The translations under genes were made by a program, and so were the position numbers. From Edaphochlamys debaryana (lineage: Eukaryota > Chlorophyta > Chlorophyceae > Chlamydomonadales), in assembly GCA_016858145.1 (NCBI GenBank), contig JAEHOE010000099.1, positions 62,001 to 126,000 on the forward strand: a stretch of DNA of 64,000 nucleotides, in the 5' to 3' direction. The notes below the pieces were generated by a model. It made no database searches. It was given only the letters and a program-made list of their open reading frames with translations, and was not told where the DNA came from. Positions 23,050-33,778 of this stretch are shown here, piece after piece (position 1 is the stretch's first letter; each line of letters starts with the position of its first letter).

Positions 23050-25040
23050 GCGGGGGAGCGGGCGCGTGGAGGCGGCGGCGGGGGGGCGTGGAGGCGGCGG
23101 CGGTAGGGCAGGGGGGCAGGGAGGACCGGCGAGGAGGGGTAAGACTGGGATGGGCCTTTGCCTGACGGCCCTTAAGGGCGTGTAGAGTGCTAGGGCCGTG
23201 ACGGCATGTGGGGGGCGGTTGTGGCACTCGTGAGGACGGTGGCGGTCGTGCGTGGCGGGGGTGTTGCATAGGTGTGGACGTTTGGCCAGCACATCAACGT
23301 TTGGGCAGGGCTTCGGGGCAGCGGGGCGACTACCTGCAAGGCGACCGCTTGCATCGATGCTGCCTTGAGGCACGAGACGTGCGTGAGGTTACCGTAGCAT
23401 GTGTAGCACCAGTCTCGTCCAACAGCGTGAAATGTCGCTTAGAGCAGCAACATGTCGTCCTATCAACGAATTGTAGTCTGTGTGCATCTACACTTCCGGT
23501 ATTGCGTCTAGCTTGTGAACGTACTGCAGTCTGTCTGTGTGTCACCCTGTGTATGCCTGTGTGGTACGGCAGCACTTGCGTAGCAGCACTCAGCACACTG
23601 ATCAACGCTTCGACGATGGCGGTGGACGTCCCTACTTTGGACAACGCGTGCCGTACGTCTCTGCAACAGCCGCCTGTTCCGTATGTCTGGCGAGAGGCCT
23701 CATCAGGGCAGCCTGGACAGCGGGCTGGTCGCCCTTGGATGTGCAGGGCTGTCCAGCGCTGTTCGACTGGTACATAGGCAGGCGCATGCAAGTTCCACGT
23801 AGAGTTCCACGGCGGTCAGGGGTCTGTCACGAACTAGCGTGTCCAGACGCCCCCCTGATGTCCGTACCGAACAGTCGAGGGGTGGGGGCTCGGAGCAGCG
23901 CCCGCTCCTCCGATGCCGCCCAAACGGGAGTGCCGGCCAAAGCGCCTCGCTGCACTGGCTACGTCCTATGCGTGGGCGCGGGGCCCACGCTGGCTCGGGA
24001 AGAGGCTTCCAGGCGAGGAGCCATCGACGCTAGGCAGCGTGCATCGGCAATGATCAGCGTTACACAGGTCTGCCATGACATGGTCTTAGCTACATTGGTC
24101 TGTTCTATGACTGGCGCATCAGCAAGTCGTGCCGAAGAGCAAGAACAGACAGCTTGCTCAGCGGCCACGAGCACTCTTGACCGTCGGCAACTGCCGTACA
24201 GGTCCCAAAGATCCACACACAGGATTCCCATTGCGTACACGTTCCGCCCAAGTGGTGCCACTAGAGGCAAGAAGACCACATCAAAGAGCTAGCGGAAGTG
24301 TCAGCGAACACGGATTGCAACACGTTCACAAGGCCAAATCGGACCGTTGATTCGGTTGGCACACGGCCTGGACACGCGGTGTTCGAGGACGTACTTGGGC
24401 CTGACAGCTGTCACGAACTAGCGTGTCCAGACGCCCCCCTGATGTCCGTACCGAACAGTCCCCCCCCCAGCTCGTCGACAACGGAGATAGAGCTGGAAAA
24501 TCGAAGTGATGAGGGTAGGACATGGACTGAGGATGATGCTACGGAATACCGCGCACACACACAAGGTATGGCTCCCAACACAATGCCATGCAGAAGTCTA
24601 CAACCGCCTGGGACCGGCCTCTGTCACCCCCTGGCCCCCATGACACCAGCACGAACGGCGACAACTGCAGCATAGCACGGGACCAACACCTCTTTTAGGA
24701 CTGGGAAAGCCGCTTCATAGCGCACTACCACACCCAACCTCGAATCTCAAAGCTCATCGCTGCCGCTACTCGGTCAGCAAGTAGACAGTCGACATTGGAG
24801 ACAGGCATGCGCCCTTCCTGGCTACCATCAAACATAGTGGGGAGAGGTATAGCAGCCTGACTGCGTCACTCTGCACTCCCACAGGGCGGATGCGATGCCT
24901 TCAACTGCCTGGGCTGGCCCCCGCCACCCCCTGGCCTCGGGTGCAGGCGAACCACGCTCACAGCCAACGGCGACACTCGCAAGCCCCATGCACTCCCGTA
25001 GAGCTGCAACACTGGTACCAGCCCAGCCATCCTGATCACT
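23050..25040. other. Intergenic stretch with a 53-bp direct repeat
   Basis: No gene is supported; frames such as 23537-24292 lack protein-like composition. A 53-bp word at 23824-23876 (ctgtcacgaactagcgtgtc onward) recurs exactly at 24418-24470. The 541 bp between the copies shows nothing else recognisable. Confidence 0.6.
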
Positions 25041-25049
25041 CCTTTAGGT

Positions 25050-25800
25050 GGGCACCGCCGCCTCTGAGGCACATGACGGCCCGTAAGCAAGTCTTGAAAG
25101 ATGCTGCCGCCACAGAGGCGTGTCAGCCAAACAAGCACAAGCACAACTGCAGTCGCCCTGAGGCGAACCATAAGTCACATGCATTGCCCCCAAGAGGCGA
25201 GCGGCAAGAAAGCTTGCATGCCTCAAAGCCAATAAACGCTTGCACCGCCCGGGGGCGGGCTCACAGGCCACAGCCGTCGCCCCTGAGGCGCACGAACAGC
25301 AGCTAGCAGCACACGTCACAACCGGTCGCCCACGAGGCGCACCGACATAAGCAAACGAAGCATAATATACCGCCCTGGAGCGGACCAAAAGCTCGAAGCG
25401 TGGAGAGCGTAGCCCGTGCCAGCTAGGGCAAGCAGGCTGAGACGCTTTGACATGCGTGCCACCACCCCATGGGCGCACGGACACAGCAAACGGTAGTGCT
25501 GACGGAAGCCGCCCGGAGGCGACCAGGAGAGCAGGTGCCGGATGCCGCAGCCTCAGCAGGCGCGCACCTCGAAGCCACCTCACAATGCAGGCCGCCCTGA
25601 GGCGAACGCACAAGAACCACACACAGGCGCTGTACGCGGAGCCACTGCCAGCGGGGGCAAGCGGCCTGAGGCGCCACTCAGCAGGTGCCGCCGCCTCAGC
25701 AGGCGCGCAGGCACAAGCCATCACAGCAACAAGTGCTACCACGGAGGCGGACTGATAAACAGTAGTATTGTAGTCCCTGCGGAAGGGGACTAGCACACCT
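25050..25800. repeat. Array of short GC palindromes around a GAGGCG motif
   Basis: Small hairpin words of the form CGCC-nnnn-GGCG occur every 40-80 bp in a more AT-balanced background. Examples: cgccctgaggcg near 25154 and 25592, cgcccctgaggcg near 25269, cgcccacgaggcg near 25327 and cgcccggaggcg near 25511. They are often followed by aac or cac. The stems are 4-5 bp with 4-5 nt loops. Spacing is irregular and the text between hairpins is not conserved, so this is neither a simple tandem repeat nor a CRISPR array. No coding frame explains it. Confidence 0.5.
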
Positions 25801-25813
25801 ACAAGGGAAGCTA

Positions 25814-26175
25814 GCACCCTCGTCGGCCTGCTGTGCAACCCCAGCTGCCTCCCCCGCGCTGCTGGCTGCCTGCTCGCCTGATAACGCCTGATCCCGAGCG
25901 TGTTTCACCATCTGCGGGGGGAAGGGGGAAGGGGTAGAAGGGGGGATCATTGCAGGGCAGCGAAACACACACGAGGTGGTTGTAACCGTTGTACGAGCAC
26001 GGTTATGACAGGTACAACTGTCAACCAAGCTTGGGTTGGTTAGCGTTTGTAGAGTTTGTTGCTGGTGCTGGCTGGGGGGCTGGAGGGGGTGCGGGGGCCA
26101 GGGGCAGGCGGGGAGCCAGACACGCACATGGCATGCACGGCATGCCACGCCCAGCACAATCTGAGCGCCATCTCA
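25814..26175. repeat. 362-bp solo copy of the transposon 5' end
   Basis: Positions 25814-26175 match 29305-29666 in direct orientation over 362 bp, with no difference seen. In the right copy this sequence is the start of the transposase gene (first 32 codons on the minus strand) and its 5' flank. In the left copy the gene body is missing. The shared right edge (gcgccatctca) is followed by unrelated DNA in each case, which marks the likely outer end of the element. Confidence 0.8.
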
Positions 26176-26948
26176 GAGGCCGAGCGGCCCCGTCACGGTT
26201 TCGCAGCAAAAGCTTCGCTAGATCGAAGCCCGTAAGCTCGCTGGCTACGTCTCAGTGACACCAACTCGCTTGTGCGTCTCCGGCAGCGCGGAGGGGCTTG
26301 TCGGAAGGCTCTGAGCCGGCGCCAGCTTAGCGCAATCGAGGATGGCGTTGCGCGGAGGGCTCTGGATAAAGCTGGCGACCTGGGTCCACGCTCTGTTATG
26401 ACTACAGGTGTGTGCAGATAAGCACATAGCATCGGTTAGAAGCGGCTTGACGCGGCGACCATCACCGCGACCGTTCGGCACGCGGGGCCCCGCCTCCCCC
26501 CGCGTCCCGCACTCCCCGACTCCCGCACAACGGAATCGCGCATCCGCTATCCAGGGGGATCAGCCCCCGACTTCGCCACCAGCAGCAATATCGTATAAGC
26601 AGTCGTGACACGCGTTTCCCCTGCTAACCCCCTCGTCACGGCTTCGGACATGTCCATCCCACGCGGGCCGACATGCCAGACAAGCCCCCCTTGCCTCACT
26701 CTGAGGCGGGGCCCCGCCTGGCTCCACCGCAATAATACAAACGTTATAAGCATGATAGGTAGTTAACCTGATGCGTGCTTGCTCAGCTGCCCCAGCGTCC
26801 TGTGCCCCCTGTACACCTTCCTGGCCCATGCTTTCCCTTGCTCGACTCTTCCCTCTCTCCCCTCGACTATCCCTCCCTCCCTCCCTCCCTGTCCCCTCCC
26901 GCGCGCCGCCTCTCGCCCGCAGGCCCGCCTCCAGCTCGCAGGCCCGCC
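26176..26948. other. Stretch between the solo transposon end and the transposase gene
   Basis: No gene is supported. The part nearest the transposase stop is probably the element's 3' flank. I looked for an inverted copy of the 5' outer end (tgagatggcgctcag) and did not find one, so the 3' boundary of the element is unknown. Confidence 0.4.
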
Positions 26949-29402
26949 TCAGCGCAGCTTCTTCTCTGGGTAGTTGCCCTCCGCCTTGATGATTGCCGGC
27001 AGCACCTCCAGAAAGAGCCGGTGGGTAGTGTTGCGAACCCAGTCATTCGTGATGACCTTGCCCGGGCCCTCGAAGAGCCGCCCCAGCTCCGTGATGTAGA
27101 TGCTCAGCTGGTCACCGGTTGCCGACCGGTGGTTGTTGATGAACTCCTGGAACGCCTTGACCAGGCGGGCGTGGCTCAGCTCGATGATGCTGTGCATGTC
27201 CGGGCTGTATTCGGGCAGCCCGGTGTGGTGTGACTCGTCGATGCCGTACTTGGCCCAGTCCCCCTCACGCCACTTGCCGTGGATGTAGGTGTTGTCCCAC
27301 GACAAGATAGGTGGCTGCGGCTCCCCTAGCTCCTTCCACTTTGCAAGCGCTGCTCTGAGCACCCGCGTCTCCCACTCCTTCTTGGTTGGCCCCGCAGCGT
27401 CCTCACCGGCGAGGGTCTGCGTGTGGGAAGCGGTGGACACAACAAGCGGGGCTTTGAGGAGGCATGGGTATACGAGGCCTTCGATACCCAGCGCAACGGC
27501 TGGGAGCTGCGTGGACGTGGGCGGCATGACCCTACAGGAGCCATCTGGACCAGTCCATGCCGGTGCCATGTTTGGAAGACCCCGCACGCTGTGTCAAAGC
27601 GGCTGACTGACCTCAACAAGCGTGGCGAGGCGCCCACCCCCTCTAGCGTGTTTCAGTGCCCCATGCACTGTCCCGGGAGCTCGAGGGAGGCCAGCGACTA
27701 TGAGCAGGAGGCGTTTGAGCTGCTGCGCACACTGGCAGGTGCACGGCCCGGGTGTGTGGTGGTCTGGGAGGCGCAGGTGGTCAAAGGCGTGCGGGCGTTC
27801 GATTTCTGGCTCTACGGCACGCGGGTGGTGGTGGAGGTGGATGGAGAGCATCACTTAGGGGAGGAGTGGAGCGGCAAAGTGAAAGTCGAGAAGCAGATGT
27901 GGCTGGACCGGCAGAAGGGGTGGCATGCAACACGTGCGAAGTTTCACGTGGTGCGGCTTTGCTGCCTCGCAACAAGGCAGGACTGGGCAGACGCTATCCG
28001 ATCAGCTCTGAGCTCTGAGCGCTCCGAGGTGGTACGTGGACATGGTTCCCGAGCACCCTGAGCACGTCTGACCTGGTAGGGGGGGTGCTTGTAGTCGGTG
28101 CCCTTGGTGCCCGTGACCCAGACCAGGAGGAAGGCGCCGTGCCAGTAGTTGATGACGCTGTAGTAGTGGATGCACCAGGGCTCCGTGCATCGCGAGTCGT
28201 GGATGACACGCGAGGGCTGGCCTTTGAGGCCCCACTTCTGGCAGGGCAGAGAGGCGAGGGGCGCACGGAGATATCGTGAGGACTCAGGCAGATGTGAGGG
28301 GCGGTGGCACACCGGTGCCCCAATGCTGAGTAATGCGCGGCTACGGCACCCAGCCCCTTGACGCCGCACCTTGTAGTTGACGGGCGTGATCCAGATCTTC
28401 TTGGCGTCGAGCCACAGGATGCGCGAGATCCAGTCCCAGGGCCCGCGCTTCAGGTCCTCCACGCTGGTGGGCAGCCGGAAGGCCTCGTCCGCTCGCAAAC
28501 CCATCACCTTGCGGAGCCACTTGATTGCGCACTCCACGCGCGCCTTCATCACCTCCGGTTTCAGCGGCTTCTTGAACTCCACCAGCAGCGCCTTGCTCAG
28601 CCTTGGCTCACACTCCATCATGGCGTCCCACAGCGCCCTCAGGCTCACGGGGTCGGCGGGATCCTGTGGGGAAGGCGGGGGGATGCGGGAAAGCTTCAGG
28701 CCAGACCCGCAACAGCTGAGGCTTGCTGCCCCCATGCCCCCTTCTGCTTCTCCACCCGCCCTGACCAGCCCCTCTTGCCTCGCTGCAGCTGTCCAGGAGA
28801 TCCTTGAACTCGGGGACCGCCAGCATCGCCTCCTTGCTGCTGGGCGCCTTGTCGAGCACCATTGCTAGTGCGAGCAGGGCTTTCGCCTCCGGCACCTTCC
28901 GTGGGGCCCCAGAGCGTGGCGCGTCCTGGACCCCAGATGCCCCTCTGTTGGGCTCCAGCCGCGCAGCCCAGCGCCGGCACAGCTCTTCCGGCTTCTTTGG
29001 TGGCTCCACGTCTGGGTTCACCGCCAGCCACTCCCCCAGCAGCCGTGCTGCTTCGGGACCCCACTCTGAGTTGGGATGGGTGGCCTCGGCCGTATGCGCG
29101 GCTTTAACAGCCGCCAGACGCAGGCGGTGCTTGACAGCTGTTCTGTCACGCTTGGCTGCCGCCTCGGCCCTCAGCTCGTCCTTGTCCCGCTTGGGGCCGC
29201 GGTGCCGCCTCTCTTTAGCAGCCGGCGCCGCGGCCCCCTCTCCAGGGGGCGTGTCCACCTCACCCCCAGACTCCACGGCCTCTGCCTCATCCCCCTCCGT
29301 GCCCGCACCCTCGTCGGCCTGCTGTGCAACCCCAGCTGCCTCCCCCGCGCTGCTGGCTGCCTGCTCGCCTGATAACGCCTGATCCCGAGCGTGTTTCACC
29401 AT
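26949..29402 (-). CDS. DDE transposase, IS630/Tc1-mariner-like (D-37-E)
   Basis: Four exons on the minus strand join in phase 0 to 516 residues: 29402-28779, 28663-28370, 28237-28073 and 27416-26949. Exon 1 holds an acidic/basic front, a helix-turn-helix-like region (LLGEWLAVNPDVEPPKKPEE) and the linker-like SGAPRKV. The catalytic triad is visible: first Asp in ILWLDAKKIWI, second Asp in ILSWDNTYIHG, and Glu in SPDMHSIIELSHA, 37 residues after the second Asp. Intron 1 starts with GC (gag|gcaaga); the others are GT-AG. No stop or frameshift breaks the joined frame, so the enzyme may be active: it would cut and join the element's ends in the nucleus. The start at 29402 is the first Met of the acidic domain; an upstream Met near 29441 is in frame. 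Intron 3 contains an antisense nuclease frame. Confidence 0.8.
27423..28061 (+). CDS. Vsr/DUF559-like (PD-(D/E)xK fold) endonuclease frame nested antisense in transposase intron 3
   Basis: The plus-strand frame runs to the stop at 28061 and lies wholly inside intron 3 (27417-28072) of the minus-strand transposase. The C-terminal half reads like a very-short-patch-repair/DUF559-type nuclease: VRAFDFWLYG, then VVVEVDGEHHL (the E-x-D-G-x-x-H signature), then a basic helix and KFHVVRL. Upstream, CRCHVWKTP and FQCPMHC could form a small zinc site. The first ATG in frame is near 27663, which still keeps the whole nuclease core. Position 27423 is a GTG, and the frame stays open upstream into the antisense of exon 4, so the N-terminus is uncertain. 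Such folds occur in mismatch nicking enzymes and in some homing endonucleases. Whether it is expressed is unknown. Confidence 0.65.
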   Translation: MGSGGHNKRGFEEAWVYEAFDTQRNGWELRGRGRHDPTGAIWTSPCRCHVWKTPHAVSKRLTDLNKRGEAPTPSSVFQCPMHCPGSSREASDYEQEAFELLRTLAGARPGCVVVWEAQVVKGVRAFDFWLYGTRVVVEVDGEHHLGEEWSGKVKVEKQMWLDRQKGWHATRAKFHVVRLCCLATRQDWADAIRSALSSERSEVVRGHGSRAP

Positions 29403-29666
29403 CTGCGGGGGGAAGGGGGAAGGGGTAGAAGGGGGGATCATTGCAGGGCAGCGAAACACACACGAGGTGGTTGTAACCGTTGTACGAGCACGGTTATGAC
29501 AGGTACAACTGTCAACCAAGCTTGGGTTGGTTAGCGTTTGTAGAGTTTGTTGCTGGTGCTGGCTGGGGGGCTGGAGGGGGTGCGGGGGCCAGGGGCAGGC
29601 GGGGAGCCAGACACGCACATGGCATGCACGGCATGCCACGCCCAGCACAATCTGAGCGCCATCTCA

Positions 29667-30474
29667 CTACCGCCTAAAAGTCTTCGGAAACTTGAGCACC
29701 CTCGCAGTCGCTGCGCGGGCCCCGTTTGTCTTCCAAGCATCAAAATTGCATCTTCCCTACAGCATGAGCCGCTCAAACCTTGCAGCCGTGGCCTCTAGCG
29801 CCCAGACAGGTTTGCCGTACGTTTGCTCGCACAGCCAGGGTCGGCACCTAGGGACTGCACAGCGTGTCGTTCGTACAAAAGGCGAGGCAATGCTCTACTG
29901 GCTTGGGCTGGTCGCTTGGGAAGGCGCGCTCATGGTGTGGCCGGCCTTGCCCAGTCCCGCGCTCTTGGGCGTACACAATTCCCTGGCAGCACAACCTCCT
30001 GTAAGCCCCACGTCCATCGCCCTTAAGCGAGTGGCCGCGGGGGGCGCTGCGGAGCCCGAGGGGGCGCATCCTGTGGTGAGGGTGTGTGCTGGTACCGTGC
30101 CCGCAGGGGGAAGGCAAGGGTTTTCCCCACCCCGCCTCCAGCCCCTGTCATGCTCCCCCCATATGCACAGGGACTCTGTAAGCTTGCTTGGTGCGCGGGG
30201 GGGACTGCGGGGGGTAAGCATTTCTTAGGGGCGGCATGGGCGCTGCGGCATGGGGTAGGCACGTCGGTGGACCCCGGCACGCATCAGAGCGCGCCGTCTC
30301 GCTGTCGGCCTAAGGCTTCCACTCCGCGCACTCGCTCACACAAGCTTACCTTCCTACTCAATAGAAGACGTGGTGTTCAGCCCTCAAGCTACAGCGCATT
30401 TTAAGCACGGCGCCGCGACAGACGGCTCGAGCCGCAAAGCCAAGTTTCCGACGACTTTTAGGAGGCAGTGGACG
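29667..30474. other. Intergenic stretch, no gene seen
   Basis: The plus-strand frame at 29692-30228 is open but has no recognisable motif, and a similarly weak frame lies on the minus strand. I see no supported gene. Confidence 0.4.
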
Positions 30475-31432
30475 GAGCTTGAACGCGCAGCGTGGTGAGC
30501 CGCAGAGCCGCAAGGGTGAACACAAAAGAAGGGCAGATAGTCTATGAGAGAGGACGGGCAGGCATGCTGATGCAAGCTCCGGGCTGCGCACCAACATCGC
30601 GATCGTGTGGTCGTGCCGTGGGGCCACACCGGGGCCGCACACACACACACCCCACCCCCGGAGCTCCAGCCAAGGACCAAGCGCTCACGTGGAGGTCTCC
30701 CGCCCCATTCGGGCAACAGCCTCATCGGGGCCAACACCCCGCCCGCAGCCCATCACAGCAATAGAGATCGAGTAGGTTACAAGAGAGCTGCTTCTCTCGC
30801 GCTCTCACTCCACCACCTCCCCCGTCCGAGCCCCGTGTCAACGCTGCCCCCCCATTTGCACGCCCTCAATCCGCATATATACGTGTTTGCAATCGCTCAT
30901 GTCAGCCTTTCGGACACCGCCTGCTCGAGAAGGCCTTCATATGCTTGCCAGAGGCTCTCAAGCCGCTGTTCAACTAGGCCGCTATGGCTTGAGGTGTGTG
31001 CACAACGCAGTTATGCCGGAAGAAGCAAGGTTACCCAGCCGGCTGCGCACCCGGCGGCACCTACCCCCAAAACCCCTGCCAGACGCCATTCCCCACGCCC
31101 CCACCCTCCACACCCTACCGACTGCTCCTCCTCCGGCCACAGTGTGTGGCAGAAACATCCCTACCCCAGTCATTCTCCCGCCCCCGGCACTGACCCCGGG
31201 GATCTTCTCATGCAGCAATGCCTGGCGGAGACAGCCAGTGTGTCCCGCCCCCTCAACCTCCATGCATGCATGCGCATTTAGTGTTGATGGCGGCCCCGCA
31301 CTTGTCAGATTCGCACAAACAGCCCGCGCATGCCTCCCATGCAGGCGCAGTTCTTGTCCCTGATGTTGGCCAGCGAGTGCTTGATGTAGCCCCAGGTGTT
31401 GAATGCCACCGCACCGTGCTCCTCTGCAAGCC
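30475..31432. repeat. Segmental duplication of about 0.96 kb, copy 1 (partner 36914-37869)
   Basis: From gagcttgaacgcgcagcgtg at 30475 to ctctgcaagcc at 31432 the sequence is repeated in direct orientation at 36914-37869, with small indels and scattered substitutions. Copy 1 includes most of the last exon of the CAP gene and its 3' flank. Copy 2 therefore carries only that exon end and then breaks into satellite DNA. Confidence 0.85.
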
Positions 31433-32822
31433 AGGCGGCCTCGAACACGCTCTTGCCCTCGTACTGCACACCAACCGCATCATTGTCGCACGAGAAGGGA
31501 AGGGCCGGGGTCAGGTGCAGCAAGGTCGCCGGTGCGCCAGGTGCCTGTGTACTGTTCGCTGATCGGGGCCTGACCGGGTGCACAGCAGTGACCCACCTTC
31601 ATGATGTCCTGGCCGAAGGAGTCGGTCTGCGGCAGGAACAACCAGCCGGCTGGCACGGCTGCATCCCGAACGTACAGCCCGGCGCCCGGGCCATGCCAGC
31701 CGTTGTTGCGACTGACGTCAGACAGCCTTGGTTTCACCGAGCGCTTGATGCACCTGCAAAGCTCACGCACGATGAGGGAGAGGTCGGGACTGTGACGGGA
31801 CTCGATGGGTGGACTCTGACCCACTCGATGGCCGGCAAGGTCCTCAAACATCTAGCACAAGCACCCCTGCCGTGCCAACTGTGAAATATCACAATGCCGC
31901 ATGGATTATACTATGGCGTGCGAGCGCATGCCGCAGGCTCACCCGATGGAGTTGAAGGCTGCCGCGCCCAGACGCTCCGCCCTCCTGGCGATGGCCCGCA
32001 CCGCCTCCAAGTCGGCACTTGGGGGCGGCCAGGTGGGGCCGCAGCCCTCAAAGTCGTTGCCGTACGAGTCACAGTTCGCGTAAAGCCGGAAGCCGCCCTG
32101 GCAGGGCATGAGAAACAGGCGGAGGCGTGAGGCAGAATGCACGAACGAAATGCGGAGCAGGCTGCTTATGACAGATGCTCAACGGCTGGCTGCGATGCAC
32201 ATTGCAGGGAAACCCTTGCGGCTTGTTGCCCGGGCTGCATGGCAGCTGAACGCCGTGGCTTGGCACCCCAGCCTCCAAGAGGAGGTAGGTGCGTGCTTCC
32301 CGTTCTTGCCCGCCCGCCTACCTGAGCGCTGGAGCTGTGGCACTTGCCTGCCGGCTGTGGGCCAGCGAGTGCCGTTTCGAACCCAGGCTGGGCCTCCGAC
32401 GACGGCAGCACGTTTGCCGCAAACTGTCCGTCGTAGTTCCCCGGGGGGTAGTAGCGGAACACGTACACGGGGCGTCCGGAGGGCGTGATGGCCTCGCCGA
32501 TGCCCAGCCGTTGGGTGCCGCGCCACACAACCTGTGTAAAGTGGCCAGTCGCCTTGGCAAAACGAGGGCGGCTAAAGTCGTAGTACTCAACCTCGTTGTA
32601 GAAGCCGTCCACCGCGTCCGCGGCCGACGCGTGACCCATCGCCAGGTTTTCACCCTGATCCGTCGCGTCCGCGTGGACTAGGCGGCCGCCACGCCTTGCA
32701 AGGTAGTCGGCCCATCGCTGCGCATCGCGTGCGAGGACGTTGTCCCATCGGAGCGGACGCGCGCTGTGCAACTGGCGCAACTCGTTATGCCGTGCTAAAG
32801 CTTGAGCGTACTCTCTATTCAT
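31305..32822 (-). CDS. CAP-domain (SCP/PR-1-like) protein with a Cys-containing C-terminal extension
   Basis: Four minus-strand exons join in frame to 323 residues: 32822-32322, 32097-31943, 31753-31597 and 31463-31305 (phases 0, 2 and 0). The first exon is a CAP domain: ALARHNELRQLHSARPL, WADYLARR, GENLAMG, GHFTQVVWRGTQRLG and YYPPGNYDGQF carry the expected His and Glu of the CAP cavity. The later exons form a second region with paired Cys (YANCDSYGNDFEGCGP, then NCACMGG), ending GLFVRI. CAP proteins are usually secreted and bind lipids or act in defence. No signal peptide is seen at this Met, so an upstream exon may be missing, or the start at 32822 is only the start of the conserved part. 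The last exon is partly duplicated at 37742-37869. Confidence 0.75.
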
Positions 32823-33778
32823 GCTGCTACTTGGAAGAACGAAGACAGTGGCTCCCTGCTACGCCGGTTGCGACGATCGAGAGAGTGACATACCGCCCAA
32901 TTGACCGCTTCTGGCTTGTTCTGGCCTCTTGAAGCGTGTGAATTGTGCACATCTTCTGCATCTTCTGCACACCAAGAGCCTCTTGATATAACGCGTGCGG
33001 GGGGGGCATGGTGCGTGCCGTACGGATCGTTGCGGGCTGGTGCGGGCCCAGTTGGGCCAGCTGGCCCTTGAAAGCCCCGCCCCTGCTCCCAGGCCCTCCC
33101 AGGCCCGGCGCCTGCCCGAGACCATCTGTGCGAAGCCCAGGCCCCGCCCGGAACCGTCCGGAACTCAGGCTTCGGCCCTGCTCGGCCCCACTGGCCCGCC
33201 TGCGGGGCGTAGCTTCCTTGGGCCCCTGCCAAGAACGCATCCACCCTCCGCCTTGCCCTCCGCCGATCCAGATCCAGGCGACAACACTCGGTCGGAGAGT
33301 GTTCCCCGTCACGCAAGCCCCTGGCGCATTGGCGCTGTAGCGCTCCAGGAGCGTTAGCTGACCCCGTGAAACCGTCCGCAAGGCAGCCCATGGGCCCGTG
33401 TCCCATTATTCGTCCAGCTTGGCCCAGCTGCCCGAACCGAACTCGCAAGAGAACGAAAGGAAGATGCGGGGCGTCCTTACATGATGGACTGCTCTATCAG
33501 CCACGCACGCACCACAGACTTGACTAACCATGTACCGTCGCACCACCCTGCGTCTCGGCACGTCGGCGGTTGAACGCCAGATTGCCGACAAGCTCACCGG
33601 TCCTTCGCAGACTTGCCCTAGCGGGCGCCCGTGCGACGCTATCGCAAAGAATGTGCCTGCTCGTCCCCCTGCTGCACACGCTCAACGCAGCCCCAGCGGC
33701 AGGCTGACACGTGTCAGCGCTAACAAGACGGCGCCATTCCCTCTGCCCGCCCTTGCTCCAGTGCCCCCCACCCCGCAG
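32823..33778. other. Intergenic stretch, no gene seen
   Basis: Overlapping minus frames here are long but have no motif. A weak TATA-like word (gatataac near 32983) lies about 160 bp upstream of the CAP start on the opposite reading. No feature is firm. Confidence 0.4.

Larger units (their letters stand above)
26949..29666 (-). mobile_element. IS630/Tc1-like DNA transposon, right end near 29666, left end unknown
   Basis: The element carries the intact DDE transposase gene and, inside its third intron on the other strand, an endonuclease-like frame. The right outer end is inferred from the abrupt end of similarity with the solo copy at 26175/29666. The left end lies somewhere below 26949 and no terminal inverted repeat was recognised. 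The perfect 362-bp match to the solo copy suggests recent activity or recent rearrangement. Confidence 0.55.

Noticed and set aside
23537..24292. 251-codon plus frame
   Set aside because: It has no motif, mixed low-quality composition and crosses one copy of the 53-bp repeat; no splice or promoter support.
25814..29666. Retrotransposon with 362-bp LTRs
   Set aside because: The direct repeats flank a DDE transposase of IS630/Tc1 type rather than gag-pol, and the right repeat includes the start of its coding sequence.
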